Source: Adineta vaga (taxonomy: Eukaryota > Rotifera). Taken from it: a stretch of DNA of 64,000 bases. Location of the stretch: the NCBI GenBank assembly GCA_021613535.1, contig CP075494.1, positions 15,500,001 to 15,564,000 of the forward strand, given 5' to 3'. Position 1 is the first letter of the stretch; every line of letters begins with the position of its first letter. The translations under genes and the position numbers were made by a program. The notes below the pieces were generated by a model that saw only the letters and a list, made by a program, of their open reading frames with translations, was not told the DNA's origin and ran no database searches. Shown here piece after piece: positions 34,225 to 49,931 of this stretch.

Positions 34225-36144
34225 TCAATCGAGAATTAATTGTATTACTTTAGGTTCAACAGTTGTAGCAGATATAACTGAACGTTGTTTTCGTACTAAT
34301 TCATCCATTTGTCTTTTATCTTCACGTTCCACTGCATCTTGTTTTTCTACTTCTAGCCGAGATTGTGCACGTTCTTGTTTTACAATTGATATCTAAACGA
34401 TAAGATATTGATAAAGATTTGTGCAAATTAAAAAAAAACAATTATTACTTGTCTTTTTAGATCTTGCTTTTTATCTTCTCTTTCTTGTGCTTGTTTTTGT
34501 TTTTCGATTAGATCATATTTTCTTGCTTGTTCCATTTCAGCAATTAATGCTTGTTGTTTTTCATATGTTTCTTGTTGTTGTTCTTTTAATGCATGTAATT
34601 TTTCCATCACTTGTTCTTGCCTTTCGTCCATAACTTGACGCATTAATTTTTCACGTAATTCTTTTTCACGATCCCATTCTTGTTCACGACGTGCCCATTG
34701 TTTCGCTGCTTCTTCTCTTGATAAAAAGCAAATAATTAGTATGTTTTGCTAAAATGAAGAAAACACTCACTGAAACATAGCATCAAGTTCTTGTTCTTTT
34801 TCTTTTTCTAATTTCATTTGCTGTTGAAATTCTTGTAACATATGTAATGCATCACGACGTAATTGTTCACGTTGTTCGTTTTGTTCCATACGACTTTCTT
34901 CATCAGCATGTGCAATTGATGCAAGAATTTTCATGTCTAATTCCTAACAAATTTAAATCAATGATTAAATTATCCAGAAAATATCTATAACAAACCAATT
35001 GTTCTTGAATTTCTTTTGCACGTTTATGTAATTTAGCTTTATGTTGTCGTAAAAGTTGACGACTAAGAGAAGAAAAATGAATGAATCGAATTGAATGACA
35101 AGAAATTTACCCATAATCTTGTTGTATGTAACGTTTTTCCATTTGTTTCTTTTCTTCTTCATATTGATCGAATTCCCATTGTTCACGTAGAAGACGCTCT
35201 TCTTCTTGTTTTAATACTTCAGTCTAAATCAAATAAATCGAGAAATTTACATATTTTGTTAGCGAATAGTCATGAACTAGAAACCTCTTCTTCTTTTTCT
35301 TTGAGTTCAGCCATTTGTTCTTGTAAAATATGTTTTAATTCATCAATTCTTCTTTTTCTTTCATTTTGTTCTTCTTGTTCGTAGATTTCTTGTTCATCCA
35401 ATCGCTGTCGTAATTCTTGTTGATATCTTTGATTTGCTTCATCTTCTTCTTTTTGCGCTGCCCGTCGTTCACTTAATTGTTCAGACCAATATTCTGGTTG
35501 AAGATTTTCTAATTTTTGTTGTTCAATTGAACGTAAATCAGGATCATTAGCTACCCAATGTTCATACAATTTTTCTTCAGCAATAGCTTGACGTTCTTTT
35601 TCTCGAGCTGAACGAAGAGATTCAGCACGCATTTTCATATCAGGTACGGATGCACGTGCTGATTGGCGAATTGAAGTTAATTCATTCTGAAAGAAACAGA
35701 CAGTTACAATTATATACGAAAAAAAAACTATTCTTACTTGAAATTGAAGTTTTTCGTCTTCGAGAATAGCAGCAAGACGATTACGACGTTGTTCTAGACG
35801 ATTTAACTTTTCTTCTTTTTCTTGTTGTCCACGATGGACTTCATTGCTAGAGAAATTTACACAACTGAACCAAATGAGAGATCGAAAATTGAATTCTACC
35901 TTATGACCGCTGAAGTAGGTGATGTCCAATGACTATGTACGGAATTATGACGAGTTTGTGCTTTGAAATAATTGGCTGTTTGAGCCCATTGAGCTCTGGA
36001 AAAGTATTAATGAGATTGAGTTAAAAAAAATTTATCAATTATTTACTTTTTTTCTGCTTCAATTTCTTGCTTTCGCTGAACGATTTGTTGAGGTGTAGCT
36101 AAATGTCTATTAGCATAATGTGAATGTAGAGTTGGTAAGACCAT
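34225..36144 (-). CDS. CFAP53: Cilia and flagella associated protein 53 (CCDC11)
   Basis: This is a coiled-coil microtubule inner protein of motile cilia, also needed for left-right asymmetry in vertebrates. Nine short minus-strand exons run from ATG 36144-36142 (MVLPTLHSHYANRHLATPQQ) to TGA 34227-34225. The diagnostic stretch is RQAIAEEKLYEHWVANDP followed by the PEYWSEQLSERRAAQKEEDE region, matching CFAP53. The rest is nearly continuous Glu/Lys/Gln/Arg helix (KEKEEEVLKQEEERLLREQW and onwards to EDKRQMDELVRKQRS). No signal or membrane segment. The exon set is complete and undamaged. Rotifers carry abundant motile cilia, consistent with retention. Confidence 0.88.
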
Positions 36145-36463
36145 AATTACTTCTTAGATTACGTGGTGAGATTTATCGATAGAAATTGAACAATAAATTC
36201 AGATTAGATCGTATACCATATTGCTCTACTATTCTATGGCATTTACCTTCATCTCGTCATGTATTCATTTCAATTAAATATCGGTTGGAAAATATGATCG
36301 GTAAAATTGTTTGAAGAATTACTTAAACGATTTTTTTTCTTAAGAAAATAAGTTAATTGTAAATCGAAGAAATAGAGGGCGCTAGTGAGAGAAGTCTTTT
36401 TCTCATATCATATATGTAGAACAATTCATAGATAAACAAGGGTTTTTATGATATTTATTCAAA
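36145..36463. other. Intergenic
   Basis: About 320 bases between two minus-strand genes. No feature seen. Confidence 0.4.
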
Positions 36464-37285
36464 TTAAACAGATTCATAATCTTTTGATGATAATGTTGGT
36501 GATCCTCGAAAACAACTGCGAATAAAACTAAAACAAAATTTACATCCACTCATGAATAATCCAAATGTAAGTAACCAAAAACCTGGATTTGGTAAAACAG
36601 CTAAACCTGTTTCTTTTTTTATAACTCGATTGTAGAAAATACTACCGATTATATAAACAATAATTACAATTAGTAGGATAATAATAAAAATAGTTCCACC
36701 AGCAACGCCACCTGAAATCGGACAAGCTCCTGCAGCCTTCACTGTAATAGCAAATTGACAAGTAGGTGCTTCAACGATAACCATTGTCGTTGGACTTTTT
36801 ACAATCTTATCACAAATAAGCGTAACTGTCACAAGTCGTTCACGTGCATTACATAAAGCATTTCGTACAGTCATGAGAACACCTGTACCTGGTCCTTGTG
36901 GATTTTCCTGAAATTCAAGATTTGGAGATTTTCCATAACCATCAAGAAAGCCCATAGCTGATTCAAAACCACTTGTAGCAATTCTCTCTTGACATGCCAT
37001 CATTCCTTCTTCAAGTGGTCCTGTAGTCTTTCCACATTTTTCCTTTGGAACTAATCCACATGGAGTTAGAACATATCGAAAATCTCCATCATCACCTTCA
37101 AGTGCTAAATGATTCAATTGATTAAGATCATACTTATTCTTTCCAAATGTTCGACGACATGAATCCAGGGAATTAATAATTTGAAAAAGACCAATGAAAG
37201 TCAAAATATAAGACAACAAAACCATTGTTGATATTGTAAGACAAAAACAGAATAGAAACAATGTGTAGATAAACGTAACATTCAA
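36464..37285 (-). CDS. MRH-domain type I receptor, cation-dependent mannose-6-phosphate receptor-like
   Basis: A single exon of 273 residues. A hydrophobic N-terminus (about residues 1-35) is a signal peptide; a second Met at residue 21 is an alternative start. The lumenal part is a Cys-rich MRH domain (DFRYVLTPCGLV, TVRNALCNARERLVTVTLICD, VEAPTCQF, GACPISGG). A membrane helix follows (TIFIIILLIVIIVYIIGSIF), and the cytosolic start FYNRVIKKETGLAVLPNPGFW closely follows the CD-M6PR tail pattern. The role would be Golgi-to-endosome sorting. In CD-M6PR a Tyr two residues after the Cys of this segment helps bind the sugar; here it is Phe (CQF), so binding may be altered. The C-terminal tail SSKDYESV could hold a sorting signal. 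Confidence 0.75.
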   Translation of the reverse strand: MNVTFIYTLFLFCFCLTISTMVLLSYILTFIGLFQIINSLDSCRRTFGKNKYDLNQLNHLALEGDDGDFRYVLTPCGLVPKEKCGKTTGPLEEGMMACQERIATSGFESAMGFLDGYGKSPNLEFQENPQGPGTGVLMTVRNALCNARERLVTVTLICDKIVKSPTTMVIVEAPTCQFAITVKAAGACPISGGVAGGTIFIIILLIVIIVYIIGSIFYNRVIKKETGLAVLPNPGFWLLTFGLFMSGCKFCFSFIRSCFRGSPTLSSKDYESV

Positions 37286-37438
37286 ATCTTATCTTTTGAT
37301 AATGTCAAAGATGAGCTAATCAAGTTTTTTTTTATTCACAACTGTTCCTTCGTTTTTTTTTCTTCATTTCATATAGAATTGAAATACAAACAATTAAAAA
37401 AACAAACAAACAAACTCATTCAAATCCAGATGAAATGA

Positions 37439-38734
37439 TTAAAATCGTTCTTGGTATTTATTATCTGTTCCAAATGATGTGTTCTGAGCATATTTTTGTT
37501 GTTGTTCATATTCATATTTAAGTTGAGTAAGAATATGTTCATCTTGTGATTGATTAACATAAATTGATAAATAATTAAATAATTTTTGTATCAATTGATC
37601 ATTTGATCGAAGTTGTTTCACATGATTTAATTCATTTATTTTATATTGATGTAATTGTTCGTATAAATATTTAAGTAAATCTTCATATTCAACTTCAACT
37701 TCATTGGATAAACGTTGAGATTTTTCACAAGTAACAATTTTCATTTGAAGTTCATCGATTGTTACACGACAGGAAGCTATTTCACGTCGAAGTTCAAGAA
37801 TAAGTTCAGTTTCATTTGGTCTAGATGAATGCGTTGACGAGGAGAAAAATGGAATAAGAAGATTAACACGTTCACCAAGAACAACGCTTGATTGACGTTC
37901 AAAATCTTTTAATGTCATTCGACCATCTAAACAAAAAACAAAATCCATAACTACGATTGAACAATCATCTTATCTTACCACTGTTTGTTTCTGATAATTG
38001 TTCAACAAATTGTAATTCTCGTTTTTGATCATTCGAAAATATTTTTGGATAAAGTTTTTTCAATAAATCAACAAGATCAATCAATTTAAATCTTGAATTT
38101 AATAAAGCTTCTAGTGCATCAGGAGATAGATCAACTTGTTTCATTTCATCTTGTTGTTCACGTTTGCTATTTTCATAAGCAACATTATAAATACTATGTC
38201 GATGTAATTCATCATGATTATGATGACGATGATGTTTTCGAGAGGATTTTTTTGCACGAACTTCATTTGTAATTAGACTATCATTATTATTGTTATTGTT
38301 ATTTCGATTTTGACTAAGATTATGAGATCGATGATTGTCATCATCATCATCAGTTGATTTTTCATCGTATAATAATTTCTGATATTCAACGGATGATAAG
38401 GGAGGATGAAAATGTTTTACACGAAACCGAACTTGATTTGTGGCAGCTGAGGAACGAAGGAGATTAACAGCATGTTCACGACTAATACCAATCGCAGATT
38501 CATCATTGATCGAAAGAATTTGATCACCGATCTAAAGAAAAAGAAAAAATCATGAATAATTCGAAATTGATTAATTAGAATTACCTTTAATCGTCCATCT
38601 TTTTGTGCTAAACCATTTTCAAGTAATTCTCTAATAAAAATTCCTGATTTTTGAGAAGCTCGTTTAGCTCCTAAAATTCGAATTCCAAGTCCGTTTCGAC
38701 TATTTGAATATACAATTAATTCTTCTCTATTCAT
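37439..38734 (-). CDS. PDZ and coiled-coil scaffold, syntaxin-binding protein 4-like
   Basis: Exons 38734-38585, 38531-37979 and 37926-37439 give 396 residues. The start is MNREELIVYSNSRNG. The PDZ domain spans about residues 1-90, with the carboxylate-binding loop GLGIRILG and later DGRLKIGDQILSINDESAIG. A His/Asp/Asn-rich low-complexity linker follows. Next is an EF-hand-like helix pair (ALEALLNSRFKLIDLVDLL, DGRMTLKDFERQ), then a coiled coil containing SNEVEVEYEDLLKYLYEQL. PDZ, EF-hand-like and coiled coil with that MEMDYEE-like segment is the STXBP4 order, but the C-terminal WW domain of vertebrate STXBP4 is absent. STXBP4 regulates vesicle docking with syntaxin. Family call is moderate. 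Confidence 0.6.
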
Positions 38735-39449
38735 TCTCGATAGAATATTATAAAAAAAGAAGCGATCGGTGGGTGGAATAATAGCGCATCGCGCTGACAA
38801 AATACTATGTTAATTTTAACCTTGTATGCATGCGCGCAAATGAAGAAATAGAAGAGTGAATTGAAAATCAGTCAGTCATAGATACTTCCACAATATTCCG
38901 ATAGGATACAACTTCTAACAATCAAATTTCATTTTTTTCAACAAATATTCATCAGATTGATCTTTTTTTAACGAATTCACACTTTTTATTATTCGAATGT
39001 CTTCGGTTTTGATAAATAATTTTTTTATTTTTAATACTAAATAAAATTTTCAACAGATGGCGTTCATATGACCTATTTTACTTCTTGATATTGTCATGAA
39101 GAAAGAAAACATTCACTTTCCTATAATGAAAAAAACGATTAGAATAACTTCTAGAAAGCTTGGATTATGTTTTACAGAAAAGCTCAGTAATCTCAAACTT
39201 TTGATATTAATAAATTGGAAATCTAATATGTGAATAGAGATGTCACTCTTAGACAAAAAAAGATAAAATGTATCTATCGAAGTGATTGGTGAAAAATATC
39301 GATGTATTGATTGATAAAGATGAGTCATTATTGATGAAATAACTCGCCCGTTACAAACAAGCAAATCAATTCATATAGGGATTTTAATTGCGCACTTGTA
39401 CTCAGATTAGCTCTGTTTCGATTTCTTTTTAGATTTTATTGATAAAACT
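38735..39449. other. Intergenic between divergent genes
   Basis: Shared upstream region of the PDZ scaffold (-) and AMPK alpha (+). No further feature recognised. Confidence 0.4.
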
Positions 39450-42574
<3,125 letters not shown>

Positions 42575-42789
42575 ATGACTATAAGACATTCATATATATA
42601 TTCTTGAATACGCATATGTATATATCTGCATTTTTCTTTTCTAGCCATTTTTGTAGTCGCTCTTACCTTTGTCTTTATACTTTCATTCTCGTCTTGTTCA
42701 TTGTTATTCGTAACGGATCGAGCAGAATAAAACAAACTCATGCGTTCGAGAAGAACATTTTATTCTTAGAAGAAAATTAAAACACATTA

Positions 42790-44042
42790 TCAACGAGATT
42801 TCGATGAATTTCCTTTATCATGAGGAAATACAAACCAAGGTGGAAAATAATGTTCTCGTATACAATTTTGTGAAGGAACAGGATAATTTAAATCATGAAT
42901 AACATTTCCACCAGCTAACCATGCTGCCCACCAACCATAACTACCTGCTGTAACAATTGTATGTTCACATAAAGCTAATGCAGCTAGATCATCACCCGAA
43001 AAAAACGATTTCGGAGTAATAAAAACATCGGTATTATTTCCTAGATTTGTTTTAGCATAATCTTTATCATCACTTGCAATTAAAAATCGACAATTGATAT
43101 ACTTTCTACGATAATAATTCATTGCATATGTTAAATATTCAACACTTGTATCAATTTTAAAGAAGGTTAAAAAATCACCACGACGAATATGAATCGCAAT
43201 CCATGTTACAGGTATCAATGGAATTGCTGGATTTATTAATAAAGATTTTAAATATTCATGAGTGACATTTTCATTTGTATAATTACTCATATTCATCGGA
43301 ATATTCCAAACAGCTAAAATAGAAAGACTATGAAAGAAGAGAATTTTATATTTCTAAGCAAACCTTTGAGTAATTGTTCGACTAATGGAATATTCGTTTT
43401 AATTGGTGCTTGCTTAAATTGAAATAAATAAGAGATTTCATGTTTATATTTAACAAAATAACCAAATGATTGATAAAATCCAATCATTTCATATTTTGTT
43501 AAATTCTCTTTCAGAGGAACGCGTAAAAGATCATCAAATAAAGTACATGAACTATATCTTCCAAATAAACCCGGTTCTTTTAGAATTGAATCTCGTGTTA
43601 TTAGATGAACTGGTGTATGATGTAAATTCACAGTAAATATTGTACGAAGATCTGTTAGAATCCATGGTGCGACATAAAGTTCACATTGATGAAGACGTGC
43701 TAAACCATATGCACTGGCGAATAAAAACATTCGATTTCCAATTGCTCCATCCGCTGTTCGAATAACGATTAAACACGAAGGTTTTTGTGCACGATTGAAA
43801 ACTTTTGGAATAAATTGCGAAAGAAATTTTTCATTAACAATTGGTAAAGGTCGAACTACGATCTTATTGAATGAGGAATTTTTATTGATATAAACAATTG
43901 TTGATCCTAATCGATTTTCTTTAAATGAAAGATAATAGATGATAAATAAGATTGTCAATATACAACCAAAAACGGTGATAAATTTCGTTATAGTAAATCG
44001 CGATTGAATCAAATGATATTTCGCAAGAATATAATTCTTCAT
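42790..44042 (-). CDS. GT11-type alpha-1,2-fucosyltransferase
   Basis: A type II Golgi glycosyltransferase in two exons, 44042-43364 and 43313-42790. A short cytosolic N-terminus leads to one membrane helix (FITVFGCILTILFIIYYLSF). The lumenal catalytic domain begins at about residue 80 with DGAIGNRMFLFASAYGLA, the GT11 counterpart of the donor-side Gly-rich motif. The HIRRGDF motif (HxRRxD) for GDP-fucose binding follows. LIASDDKDYAK and the C-terminal EHTIVTAGSYGWWAAWLAGG are motifs II and III of the family. Several N-glycosylation sites (NMS, NYT, NENV) are present. The start at 44042 (MKNYIL) is preferred; an in-frame Met at 44078 adds 12 residues. Acceptor glycan unknown. Confidence 0.85.
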
Positions 44043-44078
44043 TAATAGAAATTTTTTCAAGATTTTTTTCTCTTTCAC

Positions 44079-45146
44079 CTTATCAATGTAACATGTTGTT
44101 ATTCAACAGCCAATGGAACTATTCAGATGCCGGCTTACTCTTTCCTTTTTTTTGCTCATTCATTCATTCTTTTACTTTTTTCTTTTTTTATGTAAAATTA
44201 TGATGAAGTCTTATGCATTATGCTTGAAAAGAAGCATAACAGAAGAAAAAGAAAGGAGAATGAAGGTTTTAAATTCTCTTTTCAACTCATGTTCGGATAT
44301 CAGGGAAAGAAATTTCTTTTTAAAAAGAAACTTTTTTTTCTTCCTATTTGCAACGTTTTTCATCCATTGAAAACAATGCTCGTTAAAATGAAGAGAATTT
44401 ATACAATAGCAATTTTTATCGTTAAACACTTTTGTAGATTAAAATACTCTATTATCGATCTAATACTTAGATCAATTGAAATGAATAGCATTAGTAATTA
44501 GATGTACGAAATAGTTGATTGTTATTTCAATCAATGTTTTTGAAGAAACTTTTTCAATTAGTCGCATATGATAACCTTGATGTTCACTATCATCAATCAT
44601 CAACTATGATAGTTCCCTTATAACAACGTATCAATTTACAAATAACGTATAGATACGCTTATTAAAAATATAATTAACTCGTCGAACATCGAATTACAGG
44701 TATTTATTCAACTGTTTAGACGATTTTCAATGACTTAATATGACATTTACATTTGCAATTGAGTCACACGAAACGATGTGTCGATAAAACCATTTCATTT
44801 TCGGAAGTATCTAAACGATATGAACATTTCATAAATTTAAAGTTGATGTCGAATGATTGTCTTTAAACAATCCTCTGCTATTAATTATTTCTAATAATAT
44901 TGTGGTTTATCACATAGTTTACGCATGACTACCTCAAGCACCACCATCATCAACAAAAAAGAAAAAGAAAAAGAAGAAAACGAGACGAATAGAAAAAACA
45001 GCAATGTATCACTGTCGTCATGATTGGCTCCTTATATTTCAAACATAGCAAGGATTCATATATGCATATATTTCTACCTAGTCATATAGTGTAAACAAAC
45101 AAATCGTAACTATTAACCTTCGAAAGATATTTTACACAATATAATC
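44079..45146. other. Intergenic between divergent genes
   Basis: AT-rich. No gene seen; probably holds promoters for the flanking divergent genes. Confidence 0.4.
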
Positions 45147-46382
45147 ATGTCGAAAAAAGCGACCCCAACGGATTTATCTTCGTCGGAATTCAATGATGAA
45201 ACAACTTCATCGGATGATCAAGGAAGACGATCAACAAAAAGACGATCGAAGAAAAATTCAATTAAAAATTATGTGAGTGATGTTGTAACGAAACGCGATA
45301 GTGATGAGGGACAGACAACAGATTTAACACAAACGAAAATTAAAATCGAACCAACAGCTGATTCGTTTCGAAATTATGAAAATGCATCTGCTTTTCGTCA
45401 TTATCCATCGCATGCAGAAGGTACAACTAGGACGGATGCTCAACGAGAACAAGGACGAAGTTCCAGTAGTGACGAAGAAACAAGACGTGATCCAATAACA
45501 GAAAATGTAAAGGAAAAACTATCGCAAATAGAATAGATCTCCTTTGTTTTCTTTTTGTACGTTTAGTCAGGTGATGCTGATGATTCAATTGCGGAATTAA
45601 ATCTAGATCCTAATCCAATCTTTGAACAACGTGAAAGTGGTGAACAAATATATAAACAAAAAGTTTATCTACGTCAATTACAACCACCAACACCTCAACC
45701 ATTAGATATTCAAGTACAAGAAATTCTTATTCCATCACAAACACAAAAAGCACCTATACATGTTCATGTTGGCCATCGTGAACCTCGAACTCCCTCGCCA
45801 ATTGTCATTAAAAGCGCACCACCACCACCACCTCCAAGCACAGAACCAGATCATCCCATTGTTTACAATAAATATGTTCCACCGCCAAAACAACCACCAC
45901 AGCAGGTCACGTTTCTCACTTGTTTTAATCAATAGAACGATGCATCATTCATTTCTTTTAGATCATTATCCATCGTCATCCAGATATGCCACCTAAACCA
46001 CGTATGTTTTTATCTTATAAATTCTCATTCAATGATAAAAATTTGTTTTAAAATAGGTCCAATTATTGTTGAACAATGGTTACCATATAAACCAGCACCG
46101 AAACGAATTATTAAACATTCTCTACCACGTGAAGCACTTCAAACTCCTCCACCACCACATAATGTACTTGTATCTTATTCTAAGCCGCGTGCAATTATTG
46201 AAGTTGAACTCGTTCGTTTACCCGTGGTTAAAATCGATCCTCAAATCTATCAACAAATGACTGCTAATGGACTTCTAGACGCCATGCAATACGCTCCATT
46301 TCAACATGAACAGCAATATTTTTCAAAAGATCGACAAGCACGTGTAGCTAATGATTCTAATCAAATTAATTGGCGTATTTAA
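45147..46382 (+). CDS. Low-complexity, proline-rich orphan protein
   Basis: Four exons: about 45147-45508, 45568-45905, 45961-46001 and 46058-46382 (TAA). Exon 1 is Ser/Lys/Glu-rich with acidic and basic clusters (TKRRSKKNSIKNYVSD, SSSSDEETRRDPI), as in disordered nuclear or phospho-regulated regions. The second half is Pro-rich with repeating Val/Ile-Pro units (KSAPPPPPPS, KYVPPPKQPPQQIIIHRHP, EQWLPYKPAPKRII). This is reminiscent of cortical or alveolin-like Pro/Val repeats, but I cannot assign a family. There is no membrane segment or catalytic motif. Exon 1 ends at the donor gtaaag in frame with tttag/TCAGGTGATGC. Confidence 0.6.
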
Positions 46383-47527
46383 AATATTGAATAAATTAGT
46401 TTCATTTCAACTTTCATTTTATTCAGTAAAAATCACGAAAAACAAAATGTGCACATGAATTTTCTAATTTGACTAAGAATAATATTTTCATATTATATCC
46501 GAATAATATGACGGCAACAACTGATATCGATTTGCTAACAAACGGAGTAAAAATAATTTTTTACTGATTGTTGTAATGATAGACTATAAGTTAACATACG
46601 ACTTCACAATTATCTTGATATCCTTTCACGGTTGACTTCTCATTATATTTCAATCATTTGATTAATCGAAAGCGAGAGACTAACTGAAAATCAAAATGAT
46701 GAATGTGTAAAAGCTATCTATAATTAATAGATTATCAAATCAAAATCATTCACATAAATGAATCAATCTTTTGCAAAATAACTTGGTGAATTTACTAACA
46801 GTTAATTCGTGTATACAGAAAAGATAATAGTGAACTTCAAAAAATTCGATAAGAAAAATGTTAACTAAACTCGTGCATTCTCATCAGTATTTTTTTATTA
46901 CTCTACTTTGTAATTAATTTTTTATTGTCATAAAATACAGATGTTTTCTTCCTGATTGATTTAGTAAAAAGAGAAATGTATTGAAAAAGAATTAGAGAAA
47001 TAACGATTAGCGATATTTTGAACAATTAAAATGAAATTAATTAATTAAAGAGAGAATGGAAAGGAAAGAGTAGAAATATAACATCATGCAACAAGTCCAA
47101 AGGATACTTATGTGTCGCTTATCTTTGTTGATATACTAATATCTATCTTTAAACTTATAACTAATGGGAGTTTTTTTTGCTTTGTACGCGATGTGATTGA
47201 CCTCCAAATAGATAATGTAAGAGAGTAGACGATTGTTGCCATTTTTATCATATATATAATGCTATATGTAGAAAAATGTGCTAGATACATGTTTCATGTA
47301 AATACACTTCTAATAGTAAATCAATTGATGAAAATCCAAAAGACAAAGATTAGCAAATTCACCATCGTTGTTGGACTTATCGTCAGTAAAAAAAAAGTAC
47401 TTTTTACGCTATTCATTTTGAAAAACTTGTTGAGTGCAAATAAACTATTCTTGTTTTTGTTTTTTTTGAAGAAGATGTTCTTAGATTTTATTATTAATTA
47501 TTAAAAAAGAAACTACTTATCAAATAT
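46383..47527. other. Intergenic between convergent genes
   Basis: AT-rich, no supported gene. Confidence 0.4.
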
Positions 47528-49035
47528 TCAAAGATTTTCTTTTAAATATTCTACAACATCATTAAGCATTTTGTGAGCAATATCTAATTCGAATAATCCA
47601 TCTAAGAATGTTAATGAGCCATGAAATGTATTTTCAAAATGATGATGCACAACTTTTACTCCATTCGCTTTCAAACGACCTGCATATATAAATCCTTCAT
47701 CTCTTAATCGATCATGATCAACTGTTAAAACATAAGTCGGTGGTAATTTTGCTAAATCTTTATTGTCAACTAATAATGGTGAAATATCTCGTTGTAAGAC
47801 TAATTCAGCATTTTTAATTAATTCCGGATTTCCCTCCATCTGATCAGTAATTGGTTCTTTATAAATTTGTCTATATTTCTTTGGAATTAATGACCAATCA
47901 ACATATTGACGATATTTCTTTCTTTGTTCAATACTTGTATGATTATTCATGAGAATATCATCACTAATACTTTTGCCGGTATATAATTCAAGAACTTGAC
48001 CGCCTCTTCCGAAATGAAAGATATGTAATGCTGGTGTTAAATAAGATGGAACCATAAAATCAAAGAATTGAACAACAGGATAGATTAATACTTGAAGACG
48101 TGGAGTATTTTCACTGATTTGTTTACTTGCAAATCGCATAGCAATCACAGCAGCTAAATTACCACCTATAAATATTGTCAAGAAAATGATAAAATGAATA
48201 GTATGAAAGGGAGATTATATGTACCAGCTGAATCTCCTGCTATAGCAATACGTTTAGCGTCAATGCTGAATTTTTTTGCATTGTTTGTATCGAGAAGATA
48301 TTTCGTTACTTTCATACAATCATCAAGTCCAGCAGGAAAATAATGTTCAGGTGCAAGACGATATCTTTGAAAAGAGAATCTTCCTATTTAAATAAACTAT
48401 GAATCGATCGATCTTTACTTACTCAACAGATATTACAATATAACCAGATTGACGAGCTAAATCTCGTGTGATGGGATGATGAGTTTCTAAAATGGAAGGA
48501 AATTTTTGATGAAAAATTAGATTCAATATTTCATACCAACAGAACCCATATAAAATGCTCCTCCATGATAGAAAATAACAGCTGGAAGAAGTTTTGTTTT
48601 GTCACTTTTTAAATTAAGTGGCGAGTAGATTCGTACAGGTACTTCTTCAATAGTTGTATTGCGAATCTATCGAAAAAAAAACTCATTTAATAATACACGA
48701 AAAACAAACACTATTGGTTTCTACGATACGTCTAAATCAGTAGCAACTTCTGGTGGTTTTAATTTCTTCAAGATAAAACCACTATTTCGTTGAATATACC
48801 AAGCAGGAGCAAAACCCAATGTTTCAGAGACTTGACCCTACCAATGTAAAATGAATGAAACAATTTCGAAGAACATCGAACTTACAACAAAACTGATTAT
48901 TTTCATCGAAGCGCTAAGTAAACGAATACGATCCATTTGTTCCACACCTTCACTATTTGGTACCTGATACAAATATGCAACTAAGCCTGCAAAAATAGTA
49001 CTAATAAGTACTAAACGCGAAAATTTTCCAGCCAT
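47528..49035 (-). CDS. Arylacetamide deacetylase-like ER esterase
   Basis: A hormone-sensitive-lipase-family alpha/beta hydrolase in about seven exons. MAGKFSRLVLISTIFAGLVA is a type II membrane anchor, as in AADAC. The oxyanion motif is FYHGGAFYMGS (HGG), the nucleophile lies in AIAGDSAGGNLA (Ser in GDSAG, split by an intron), the acid is the Asp in TVDHDRLRDEG, and the His is in NTFHGSLTF. All catalytic residues are therefore present. The expected role is hydrolysis of acyl esters or xenobiotic amides at the ER lumen. Introns are short and in frame. Close relatives include NCEH1 and AADACL4; I cannot separate these by eye. Confidence 0.88.
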
Positions 49036-49931
49036 ATTGTAACAAAACGATGCAAATCGTAAACTCTGTTGAAATGAATCGATAGAAAGAGAAGAAAATT
49101 TTACACGTGAAATAGATAGAAAACAAATATTTACATCGTTTTTATATCAATGTTCTCTTTCGTTAAGTGTAATATCCAAATGACTTTGAAAACTTTTCGT
49201 ACGTTCTGGTTATGAAAAGTACAAAGGTGAAAGTGTCATTGTATTCGAAACGAACATTGAAGTATGCTATAACGAAAACAAGTTCATTGCAAATCTATTG
49301 ATAGATCATAACATTTCACTTTACAGTCACAAGATTAAAACGTCATTTGCAGAAATTTGATAATCTTTCATAAAAGTTCAATATACAAACAATGAGTCAC
49401 TTGAACAGAATTAGAAATTATTTTTGAACAATATAATTTGTTTTCATATTGATATCCAATGATTACCAACATTCGATATGGTCATCTATTGATTCTTTTT
49501 CTAGACCATAATCTAGGCAAAAGTACAGTCTCTTATTCTCGAAGAACAAAAAGAAAAGAGAACGTGTATACGAGAGTGAGTGAGAGAGAGAGATTAAACC
49601 GACGTACTACATTCATCTTAGTATATTACCCATTTTTTATCTTCTGCGTACATAATATAGAAGGTCAGTCTATATAATATCCGACGACACTGAATACTTG
49701 TGGTTTTTTTCTCTTCTGAACTTATTTTCTTGACTCGTCCGGCGAGGGTGTTCGTCACATCAAGATAGATATATAGTCGTTCATTTCAGTCGATAGACAA
49801 TTTCATGCACATATAGATTTTTTTTTCTCATTGAAACGATAGATGAATGTACAGTTTTCTAATACATCTTCTTTGATTTATTTTTTCAGTTTTGTATATT
49901 AATAACTTCGTAGTTTTTTTTTCTTCGATAA
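49036..49931. other. Intergenic between divergent genes
   Basis: AT-rich with a GAGTGAGTGAGAGAGAGAG tract near 49573-49592. No gene seen. Confidence 0.4.

Noticed and set aside
34421-35384. Plus-strand Leu/Phe/Val-rich frames
   Set aside because: These are mirror frames of the Glu/Gln/Lys-rich CFAP53 exons.
44113-44501. Overlapping frames of 72-93 residues on both strands
   Set aside because: Low-complexity Lys/Phe sequence with no splice or family support.
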